Shown here piece after piece: positions 1 to 6,134 of a stretch of DNA of 6,636 nucleotides. A program made the position numbers and the translations under genes. A model generated the notes under the pieces. The model had not been told where the DNA came from, ran no database searches, and saw only the letters and a program-made list of their open reading frames with translations. This stretch comes from Gammaproteobacteria bacterium (GTDB lineage Bacteria > Pseudomonadota > Gammaproteobacteria > Steroidobacterales > Steroidobacteraceae): contig JAOUGR010000121.1 of the NCBI GenBank assembly GCA_029857655.1, positions 1 to 6,636 on the forward strand. Direction: 5' to 3'. Every line of letters starts with the position of its first letter. Within the stretch, counting starts at the first letter, position 1.

Positions 1-1597
1 GCGGTATCGGCGAAAGCACGGTCAGCAGCACGAACAACGCACCCTTCCACTTGTGGCGGAACAGCCAGTCCAGTCGCCGCAGGTACCATTCCTGGAACCG
101 CGCGAAGCGTGAGCCCTCCGTGATTGACGGCGGAGACGGGAAGCGCGCGGTCAGCGTCGGGATGATGGTCTGGGCGACAAACAGCGATGCAACCATGGCA
201 ACGATGATCGGCACTGCGACATGCACCATGAAAATGGACATTTCGCTTTTTTCGCCGAATACGATCGGCAGAAACACGATGATCGTCGACAATGTGCCGG
301 CGAGCACCGCGAGCCCGACCTCGTCGACGCCCGCCAAGGTCGCCTTGATCGGATCCGAACCGACGACCTGGCGGTGGCGGAAGATGCTTTCGGTCACCAC
401 GACGGCGTTGTCCACCAGCAGGCCGATCGCGAGCATCATGCCCATCATGGTCAGGATGTTCAGCGAGAAACCCAGGAAGAACATCGCGGCCAGCGTGATC
501 AGCAGCGAGAAAGGAACCGCCAGGCTGACGATCAGCGTGGTCCGCCAGTCGCGCAGGAACAGGAACAGCACTATCAGTGCGAGCGCGGCGCCGATCAGTC
601 CGGCTTTGCGCAGCTCCGACAGCGAGCTGTGGATATTCTCCGCCTGGTTCGAAAGCATGATGACGTCTACGCCCTGAAATTGGGGAAGCTTCTGCGCCTC
701 CTCTATGACCGCCATCGCGCGCTCCGCGACCTCGACGATGTTGGCGCCGGTGGACTTGAATACATCGAGGCCGACGCCCGGGCGGCCGTTGAGATGCCGA
801 CCCACGGACAACGCCGGGGTCACCATGCGCACGTCGGCGATGTCGCGGAGCCTTACATTGCCGGTGACGATGAAATTGCGCACGTCGTCCAGCGAACGGA
901 ACTCGCCGATGGGTCGCACCAGGAATCGCTGCTGGCCGCCGGTCACTTCGCCGGCACTGACCGAGAAATTCGCGCCTTCCAGCGCATCGCGCAGACGCGC
1001 CACATCGACGTCATAGGCCACGAGACGCACCGGATCGATCAGGATGCGCAATTCCAGCGGCTCTACACCCTCGAGCGAAACGCGTGCGACTCCGTCAAGC
1101 CTCTCGAGCGGCCTCTTGAGGTAGCGGTCGAGCATTTCGTACTGCCGTGACAAGTCCTCCTGGCTCGAAATGCGCACCACGACCACACGGTCGTCACCCG
1201 CGGCGAACATTTGGGTCAGGATGCGGTTGGCGCTGGGCGGAAATTCATGGCGTATCGATTCGAGCTTGGTTCGAACCGCGAAACCGATCGCCGCAGGGTC
1301 GCGCCCCCATTCGAACAGCACGACGAGTTGCGATCCGCTCTCGGACGAGGTGGAACGCAGTTCCTTGATGCCGGAGAGCGTCGCGATCGCCTCCTCGGCG
1401 GGGCGGGTGATCAGCTGCTCGACTTCCTCCGGTGTGGATCCGTCATAGGGAATCGTGACCTGCAGGCCCGGGAAGCGGATGTCCGGGAACAGCTCGAGCG
1501 GCAGTAACCAGGTGGAGATCAGGCCGATCAGCGACACCGCGACGAATGTCATCAGCGTCGTAACGGGGCGGCGCAGCGCGAAACTTGTATGCAGCAT
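1..1597 (-). CDS. RND efflux permease 2, N-terminal half (partial, runs off left edge)
   Basis: Second inner-membrane RND (resistance-nodulation-division) permease of the operon, a proton-driven exporter subunit. I translated 532 residues by hand with no stop; the family is usually about 1020-1080 residues, so the C-terminal half lies outside the window. Visible order: TM1 about 13-33 with the family pattern LPLELFPDIRFPGLQVT (32-48), periplasmic porter and docking segments about 40-325, TM2 330-348, TM3 353-375, TM4 380-402 with VDNAVVV (395-401), TM5 and TM6 about 427-484, and the start of TM7 from about 518. TM4 carries Asp396-Asn397 where AcrB has the proton-relay pair Asp407-Asp408. The start ATG is 3 bases after the stop of permease 1, with GGAGG 7 bases upstream inside that gene's last codons, which supports both this start and translational coupling. 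It is clearly diverged from permease 1, so this is an old duplication or a recruited partner. The substrate cannot be told from sequence. Confidence 0.95.
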   Translation of the reverse strand, partial: MLHTSFALRRPVTTLMTFVAVSLIGLISTWLLPLELFPDIRFPGLQVTIPYDGSTPEEVEQLITRPAEEAIATLSGIKELRSTSSESGSQLVVLFEWGRDPAAIGFAVRTKLESIRHEFPPSANRILTQMFAAGDDRVVVVRISSQEDLSRQYEMLDRYLKRPLERLDGVARVSLEGVEPLELRILIDPVRLVAYDVDVARLRDALEGANFSVSAGEVTGGQQRFLVRPIGEFRSLDDVRNFIVTGNVRLRDIADVRMVTPALSVGRHLNGRPGVGLDVFKSTGANIVEVAERAMAVIEEAQKLPQFQGVDVIMLSNQAENIHSSLSELRKAGLIGAALALIVLFLFLRDWRTTLIVSLAVPFSLLITLAAMFFLGFSLNILTMMGMMLAIGLLVDNAVVVTESIFRHRQVVGSDPIKATLAGVDEVGLAVLAGTLSTIIVFLPIVFGEKSEMSIFMVHVAVPIIVAMVASLFVAQTIIPTLTARFPSPPSITEGSRFARFQEWYLRRLDWLFRHKWKGALFVLLTVLSPIP

Positions 1598-1600
1598 GAC

Positions 1601-4600
1601 TCAGCCTCCGCCGGACTCCGTCGCAACACGCGGTATCGTGCCTGCGCTTGCAACCGGGAAACGCTTGCGGTCGAGCAGTGAATAGACCACCGGGATCACC
1701 AGCAGCGTGAACAGGCTCGCGACCGCGACGCCGCCGATCACGGCGATCGCCATCGGCTTGCGGATCTCTGCCCCTTCGCCGATCCCGATCGCCATCGGCA
1801 GCAGCCCGAGGATTGTCGTCAGCTTGGTGATGACGATCGGGCGCAGGCGCATGCGGGCAGCTTCCCTGATCGCCTCGTGCTTCGGCAGGCCGCGTTCACG
1901 TGCCTGGTTCACGGCATCGATCAGCACGATGGACTGGTTGACGACGATGCCCGCCAGCATGATCAGGCCAATGTAAGCGACCACGTTGACGGTGGTCCCG
2001 GTGAGGAACATCGCCCAGATCGAGCCGGTGAGCGCAAGCGGAATCGTCAGCAGGATCACGAACGGATGCAGCAGCGACTCGAACTGCGAAGCCATGACCA
2101 GGTAGACCAGGAATACGGCCAGCAGCATCGTGAATTGCAGCGACCGGAACGAGTCACTCATGTCTTCACTCTGGCCGCTGACCGCTGCGGTCGTGCCCAC
2201 CGGCATTTCGATGCCGGCGACAATGGCCTCGAGCTCCGTGACCGCAGTGCCAAGATCGCCCGCGGCGAGATTCGCGGTCACGACTGCGACCCGCTGCTGG
2301 CGCGTGCGCCGGATTTCAGCCGGGCCGGTCGCGACGACGACGTCTGCAACTGCCGTCAGCGGCAGTGGTCGATCGCTGCCGGGATTGACGATCAATGAGC
2401 GGATTTCCTCGACAGATGAGGCACGCGTGTCAAGGCTTCGCACCAGCACGTCGATCTTCTTCTCGCGCAGCTTGTAGCGGGTCGCGACATTGCCTCGTAC
2501 GCTGGAAACCACCCGGTCGGCGAATTCACGGACCGTGATGCCGAGCTGCGCGGCGCGCTCCTGATCGAAGATGATCTGGATTTCGGGGTTGCCAGCCTCG
2601 ACCGTCGACTTGATGTCGCTGAACATCGGGCTGGCCTGCATGCCCAGCCTGACCTGCTCGGCAACTGCGCGCAGCCGCTCGAGCTCGTAACCGGTGATCG
2701 TGACCTCCAGGGGCGACGCGAAACTGAACAATGCGGGCCGGCTGAACTGGAATTGAACGCCGGCCAGTTCTTCGAACTTGCGACGCAGGGTGTCGATCAC
2801 GACGGGCTCGTCGTCGGGGCTGGTCTCCGGCGACAGGCTGACCGACAACCGCCCGGTATTCTCACCCGCGTCCGTCGGGCTGGCATCCAGGCGGTTGCCG
2901 GTACCTGTGACCGCATAGGTCAGCGCAATCTGCGGCAGCTCCATGGCGTAGCCTTGCGCAGCAGCGACGGCGCGATCGGTCTGCTCCAGCGGCGTGCCTG
3001 GCGCCAGACGCAGGTCGGCGACGAATTCGCCCTGCGAAAGCTGCGGGATGAGCTCCGAACCGAGGCGGGGGACGATTGCCGCCGTGCCCAGCAGGACGGC
3101 GAGGGAGATCAGCAACACCTGCCCGCGGTGCTCCAGCGACCAGGCAAGGGCGGGCTCGTAGGCACGGCTCACGGCGCCGAAGCCGGCCTGGGTCGGTCGC
3201 ACCGCGAAGGACAGCAGCCAGCTCATGCCATTCGAAATCCATGCGAAGCACCGGCGTGCGAATCGCATGGATTTTCCGATCGCGCGGCCCACCGGACCGG
3301 GCGGGCGCTCAGGCTCGTGCACCGGCAGCGCCTCGCGGCCGGCAGCGAGCATCGGCACCAGTGTCATCGCGACGATCAGCGAGAACACCAGCGCAAAGCT
3401 GACGGTCAGCGCCTGGTCCTTGAACAGCTGGCCCGCAATGCCGGTGATGAATACCATCGGGAAGAATACGGCGACCGAGGTCAAGGTCGCAGCAGTGATC
3501 GCCGTGGCGACCTCGCGGGTACCCTGCTGCGCGGCATCCAGTCGCGACAAGCCGCGCTCGCGATGACGCACGATGTTCTCGAGCACCACGACGGCGTTGT
3601 CCACGAGCATGCCGACAGCAAGCGCAATCCCGCCCAGCGACATGATGTTGAGCGAAAGGTCGAAGGCGTACATCAGCACGAAAGTGCCGATCACGGACAC
3701 CGGGATCGCAATGCCCGTGATCATGGTCGCGCGCGCATCGCGCAGGAACAGGTAGAGCACCAGGATCGCAAGTATGCCGCCGATGAGGGCCGCGTCGCGG
3801 ACCTCGCCGATCGCGGACGATATGAATCGCGACTGGTCGTAGACCAGGCTCAGTTCGCTGCCGGTGGGCAGCGACTTGCCGAGTTCCTCGATGCGTTTGC
3901 GGACGCCTGACGCAAGCTGCACTGTATTGGCGTCGCCTTCCTTGTAGACGGCGAGTTCGACCGATTCGCGGCCGTTCAGCCGTGTGATTGCTTCGCGATC
4001 CTTGTAGCCGCTGGTGACGCTGGCGACGTCGCGCAGGTACACAGGCTTGCTGTCAACCGACGCGATGATCGCGTCCGCCATTTGCTGCACGGACGTGAAC
4101 TCGTTCAGTGTCCGCACCAGGAATCGTTGTGTGCCCTGTTCCAGCCGGCCGCCGGAAAGATTGACATTTTCCTCGCGCAGCCTTCGCGCAATCGTCTCGA
4201 TCGAGATATTGAGCTGGGCGAGTTTGCCCTGGTCTACGAAGATCTGGATCTCGTCCTCGTAGCCGCCGCTGACCTTGACCGCCGCGGAGCCATCCACCGA
4301 CTCGAGGTCCGGCTTCAGGCGGTCGTCCGCGAAGCGGCGCAGCGACTTGAGCCGGTCGACGGTGCCGGCGTCGCTGCCGGTCGTCTTCGCGTATTCATCC
4401 GTGTCGACGAATGCGAGGCGCATGACCGGTTCGGTGGATGGATCAAAGCGCAACAGGATCGGCCGGCTGGCCTCGATCGGAAGCTGCAGCAGGTCGATCT
4501 TCTCGCGCACGTCGATGCCCGAGAGGTCCATGTCCGTGCCCCAGGCGAATTCCAGGATCACGTCGGCCTGGCCGGCACGTGAAACCGAACGTACCTGGCG

Positions 4601-4831
4601 CACGTTCCGGATGATCCCGACCGCTTCCTCAATCGGCCGTGTGATCAGGGTTTCCAGCTCGAGCGGTGCGCCGCCGGGCAGGTCGGTGCGTACCGTCAGG
4701 GTCGGGTAGGAAAGGTCCGGAAGCAGGTTGAGCTTCAGGCGGGTCAGTGACACGAATCCGAACAGGATGACCGCGAGGGTCACCATCAGGATGGTCACGC
4801 GCCGCCGCGTGGCGAATTCTACGATTTGCAT
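1601..4831 (-). CDS. RND efflux permease 1 (complete, 1076 aa)
   Basis: Full-length RND inner-membrane permease; such proteins form trimers that take substrates from the periplasm or membrane and use the proton gradient. By eye: TM1 about 13-31, first periplasmic loop 32-338 (after LNLLPDLSYPTLTVRTD), TM2 340-362, TM3 367-389, TM4 393-416, TM5 441-463, TM6 472-497, long cytoplasmic linker 498-570, TM7 571-588, second periplasmic loop 589-895, TM8-TM12 about 897-1052, with RLRPIVITK (995-1003) at TM11. The TM4 motif is VDNAVVVLEN with Asp411-Asn412, and TM10 reads GIVVNQSIVLID (961-972), so Asn965 sits where AcrB has Lys940. The motifs fit the drug/lipophile (HAE-type) branch better than the metal (CzcA/CusA) branch. 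ATG start; GGAG lies 8 bases upstream, 18 bases after the adaptor stop. The protein is slightly long because of the linker. It ends with a Gly-rich tail, and its stop overlaps the translation start region of permease 2. Confidence 0.97.
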   Translation of the reverse strand: MQIVEFATRRRVTILMVTLAVILFGFVSLTRLKLNLLPDLSYPTLTVRTDLPGGAPLELETLITRPIEEAVGIIRNVRQVRSVSRAGQADVILEFAWGTDMDLSGIDVREKIDLLQLPIEASRPILLRFDPSTEPVMRLAFVDTDEYAKTTGSDAGTVDRLKSLRRFADDRLKPDLESVDGSAAVKVSGGYEDEIQIFVDQGKLAQLNISIETIARRLREENVNLSGGRLEQGTQRFLVRTLNEFTSVQQMADAIIASVDSKPVYLRDVASVTSGYKDREAITRLNGRESVELAVYKEGDANTVQLASGVRKRIEELGKSLPTGSELSLVYDQSRFISSAIGEVRDAALIGGILAILVLYLFLRDARATMITGIAIPVSVIGTFVLMYAFDLSLNIMSLGGIALAVGMLVDNAVVVLENIVRHRERGLSRLDAAQQGTREVATAITAATLTSVAVFFPMVFITGIAGQLFKDQALTVSFALVFSLIVAMTLVPMLAAGREALPVHEPERPPGPVGRAIGKSMRFARRCFAWISNGMSWLLSFAVRPTQAGFGAVSRAYEPALAWSLEHRGQVLLISLAVLLGTAAIVPRLGSELIPQLSQGEFVADLRLAPGTPLEQTDRAVAAAQGYAMELPQIALTYAVTGTGNRLDASPTDAGENTGRLSVSLSPETSPDDEPVVIDTLRRKFEELAGVQFQFSRPALFSFASPLEVTITGYELERLRAVAEQVRLGMQASPMFSDIKSTVEAGNPEIQIIFDQERAAQLGITVREFADRVVSSVRGNVATRYKLREKKIDVLVRSLDTRASSVEEIRSLIVNPGSDRPLPLTAVADVVVATGPAEIRRTRQQRVAVVTANLAAGDLGTAVTELEAIVAGIEMPVGTTAAVSGQSEDMSDSFRSLQFTMLLAVFLVYLVMASQFESLLHPFVILLTIPLALTGSIWAMFLTGTTVNVVAYIGLIMLAGIVVNQSIVLIDAVNQARERGLPKHEAIREAARMRLRPIVITKLTTILGLLPMAIGIGEGAEIRKPMAIAVIGGVAVASLFTLLVIPVVYSLLDRKRFPVASAGTIPRVATESGGG
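1605..1609 (-). promoter_or_regulatory. Ribosome binding site of permease 2 inside the end of permease 1
   Basis: GGAGG on the minus strand lies within the last Gly codons of permease 1, 7 bases before the permease 2 ATG at 1597. It spans the stop codon region, so ribosomes ending permease 1 are placed to start permease 2 at once. It supports the ATG at 1597, since the in-frame TGA only one codon earlier leaves no alternative upstream start. Confidence 0.85.
3235..3274. repeat. 40-base nested palindrome inside permease 1
   Basis: AAATCCATGCGA (3235-3246) and TCGCATGGATTT (3263-3274) are a perfect 12-base inverted repeat. Between them GCAC (3248-3251) and GTGC (3256-3259) pair again around a four-base loop, leaving only a small asymmetric bulge of one base against three. 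In the protein it covers about residues 520-532, in the cytoplasmic linker between TM6 and TM7, and it is read through in frame. Confidence 0.8.
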
Positions 4832-4849
4832 GCGCGTGGCTCCGCGCGG
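4832..4849 (-). promoter_or_regulatory. Adaptor-permease 1 junction: ribosome binding site in a small stem-loop
   Basis: The 18 bases between the adaptor stop and the permease 1 ATG hold GGAG (4843-4840), 8 bases before the start. They can also fold as GCGCG (4847-4843), a six-base loop GAGCCA, and CGCGC (4836-4832), ending flush against the ATG. The Shine-Dalgarno would then be partly in the stem and partly in the loop. Ribosomes finishing the adaptor would open it, so translational coupling is plausible. The stem is short, so the folding claim is weaker than the ribosome binding site. Confidence 0.5.
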
Positions 4850-6016
4850 TCAGCCGGCCGCGACGGCAGGCTCGGCGCTCGCGGCCGGCCGCGCCGGGGT
4901 GTTGACTATCCGGACCGTGGCTCCGGGCTTGACCGCCGTCTGGCCCACGACCACGACCTGTTCGCCGTCCTTGAGCCCCGTGACGACCTCGACATAGGCG
5001 CCATTGCTGAGTCCAAGCTGCACGGGCCGTTCGCTGGCCTTGCCGTCCTTGACGACGAAGACCTTGGGCGGACCATCGCCCTCGAGCAGCGCCGTGCGCG
5101 GAATCTGCAGCGCATCCAGCTTGCGTTCGTAAATGATGGCGACGCGGGCGAACATGCCCGGCCGCAGCAGGCCGCCGGTTTCCGTGACGCGGATGCGCAC
5201 GCCGAAGGTCGCCGTCGCCGCGTCCACGTAGGGGCTGACCAGAGCGACCTGGCCGGCAAATGCGCGACCCGGCACCGCGTCGAAACTAAGTTCGCAAACC
5301 TGGCCCACTGACAGCTTGGCCAGTTCGCGCTCCGGTACGTTGACGCGCAGAATCAGCGAGTCGAGGTCCTCGACGACGAACAGCGCGCTGTCGGCACTCT
5401 CGATGACGCCGCCCACTGGAGTGACGGTATTGCCGACCTTGACCACGTCCAGGCGCTGCGTGATGGTGCCGGCGATCGGCGAGCGAATATCCGTGTAGGA
5501 AAGTTGCAGGCGCGCCAGCTCCCAGGACGCCCGGGCCGCTTCGAGTTCGTACTTGAGGTTGTCGATCGAGACGGCACTGATCAGGCCCTTGGCCTGCAGC
5601 TCGGTGTTGCGGGCATAGTCGCGCTCGAGCTTGCGCATGGTTGCCTCGGCGAGCGCCACTTCAAGACGAAGCTGATCGCCGTCGAGACGCGCGAGAATCT
5701 GGCCCTCGCGGACGCGCTGGCCCTCGTCGATGAGGACCTGGCGGATCTCGCCCTTGACCTTCGGCATCACGAACGCCTTGCGTTCGGATTCGATCGGGGC
5801 GGTGCCGGTGTACACGGCAGCCATTTCGGCGCGACGCGTGGCAGCGACTTCGACCGGGACCGCAGGGACTTCATCCTTGGCGTCCTTGCCGGCGCTGTTG
5901 CCATTGGCCTTGTCGCAGGCCGAAAGTGCGATGGCAGCGATGACCAGCATCGCCAGAAGCCAGATTCGCGTGTTTTGTGAGACCTGGGTCTCGGTCCTGC
6001 AATTGCGGCGGGTCAC
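4850..6016 (-). CDS. RND periplasmic adaptor (membrane fusion) lipoprotein
   Basis: A 388-residue HlyD/AcrA-type adaptor that links the RND permeases to an outer-membrane channel. The N-terminus has a hydrophobic stretch (18-33) ending in the lipobox LSAC, so Cys34 should be lipidated. Asp35 at +2 is the known Lol-avoidance signal, placing the protein on the outer face of the inner membrane, as in AcrA. Domains: first lipoyl half about 84-112 (PKVKGEIRQVLIDEGQRV), alpha-helical hairpin 113-172, second lipoyl half 174-198 (YTDIRSPIAGTITQRLDVV), beta-barrel about 219-297 with LRPGMFARV (284-292), membrane-proximal domain 298-370, then an Ala/Pro-rich tail. The helical hairpin is short, with about 25-30 residues per arm. 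The start is GTG: GGGAGGA lies 7 bases upstream and the next in-frame ATG falls inside the signal peptide. First gene of the operon, directly behind the promoter at 6046-6074. Which channel it docks to is not visible. Confidence 0.96.
   Translation of the reverse strand: MTRRNCRTETQVSQNTRIWLLAMLVIAAIALSACDKANGNSAGKDAKDEVPAVPVEVAATRRAEMAAVYTGTAPIESERKAFVMPKVKGEIRQVLIDEGQRVREGQILARLDGDQLRLEVALAEATMRKLERDYARNTELQAKGLISAVSIDNLKYELEAARASWELARLQLSYTDIRSPIAGTITQRLDVVKVGNTVTPVGGVIESADSALFVVEDLDSLILRVNVPERELAKLSVGQVCELSFDAVPGRAFAGQVALVSPYVDAATATFGVRIRVTETGGLLRPGMFARVAIIYERKLDALQIPRTALLEGDGPPKVFVVKDGKASERPVQLGLSNGAYVEVVTGLKDGEQVVVVGQTAVKPGATVRIVNTPARPAASAEPAVAAG
4853..4889 (-). repeat. 11-base perfect GC-rich inverted repeat at the 3' end of the adaptor gene
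   Basis: GCCGGCCGCGA and TCGCGGCCGGC are exact reverse complements separated by 15 bases. In the mRNA the stem ends on the base just before the adaptor stop codon and 22 bases before the permease 1 ATG. No U-run follows, so it is not a classical terminator. It falls in Ala/Pro/Gly codons, where GC-rich palindromes arise easily, so function is uncertain. Confidence 0.55.
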
Positions 6017-6023
6017 GTCGGGG

Positions 6024-6030
6024 TCCTCCC
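6024..6030 (-). promoter_or_regulatory. Strong ribosome binding site deciding the GTG start of the adaptor
   Basis: On the minus strand GGGAGGA stands 7 bases before the GTG at 6016. This near-perfect Shine-Dalgarno sequence is the reason for choosing GTG: the first in-frame ATG further on would remove the n-region and part of the hydrophobic core of the lipoprotein signal. Confidence 0.85.
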
Positions 6031-6045
6031 GTTCAATTGTGGGCT

Positions 6046-6074
6046 ATGTTACGGTCACTTAGTGTTGTAGTCAA
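6046..6074 (-). promoter_or_regulatory. Predicted sigma70-type promoter of the efflux operon
   Basis: On the minus strand TTGACT (6074-6069) matches 5 of 6 bases of the -35 consensus. It is followed by an ideal 17-base spacer and TAACAT (6051-6046), which matches 4 of 6 of the -10 consensus. Transcription should start near 6040-6038, giving a leader of about 23 bases before the GTG of the adaptor. The surrounding bases are much more AT-rich than the genes. The -35 box lies within the inverted repeat at 6063-6082. Confidence 0.7.
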
Positions 6075-6082
6075 GTACAACA
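6063..6082. promoter_or_regulatory. Inverted repeat over the -35 box, likely repressor operator
   Basis: A perfect 7-base inverted repeat, TGTTGTA and TACAACA, separated by 6 bases, for 20 bases in all. One mismatched pair and then one more matched pair extend it outward. The -35 hexamer lies in the spacer and the adjoining arm, so a protein bound here would block RNA polymerase. Size and position fit a dimeric repressor of the kind that controls many RND pumps (TetR or MarR family). No such regulator gene is visible in the window, so the family is a guess. Confidence 0.6.
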
Positions 6083-6134
6083 GTAGAATAATGATAGAAT
6101 GACCAAGTCGTTGAATTTAACGAATAAAGGCAGT

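Larger units (their letters stand above)
6017..6134. other. AT-rich gap between prc and the efflux operon
   Basis: These 118 bases are clearly AT-rich against the GC-rich genes on both sides. They hold the promoter, the inverted repeat and the adaptor ribosome binding site. I see no small reading frame with a ribosome binding site and no terminator with a U-run for prc; the only candidate, a 5-base stem at 6108-6123, is weak. Confidence 0.7.

Noticed and set aside
395..415. 21 bases identical to 3584-3604, suggesting gene conversion between the permeases
   Set aside because: Both copies encode the conserved TM4 motif VDNAVVV with the preferred GC-rich codons. The flanks diverge at once, so conserved function and codon bias explain it.
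221..1150. Long open frame on the plus strand (309 codons)
   Set aside because: It lies opposite permease 2. Its product is rich in His, Gln, Arg and Asp with no recognisable domain, as expected for the antisense of GC-rich transmembrane coding sequence. The minus strand gives clear RND motifs over the same bases.
2200..2217. Seven-base inverted repeat with a four-base loop inside permease 1
   Set aside because: Short, inside conserved coding sequence (EMPVG), with no positional meaning for translation or transcription that I can see.
2753..3910. Long open frame on the plus strand (385 codons)
   Set aside because: Antisense of permease 1, with the same His/Gln/Arg/Asp-rich low-complexity composition and no membrane segments or family motifs.
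1601..4831. Heavy-metal (CzcA/CusA-type) RND assignment
   Set aside because: The TM4 motif is VDNAVVVLEN, without the metal-type pattern, and I see no His/Met-rich metal sites in the permease or the adaptor. The lipophile/drug branch fits better, though the substrate remains unknown.
6108..6123. Possible terminator hairpin after prc
   Set aside because: Only a 5-base TCGTT/AACGA stem around a 6-base loop, with no U-run on the transcribed side; too weak to call.
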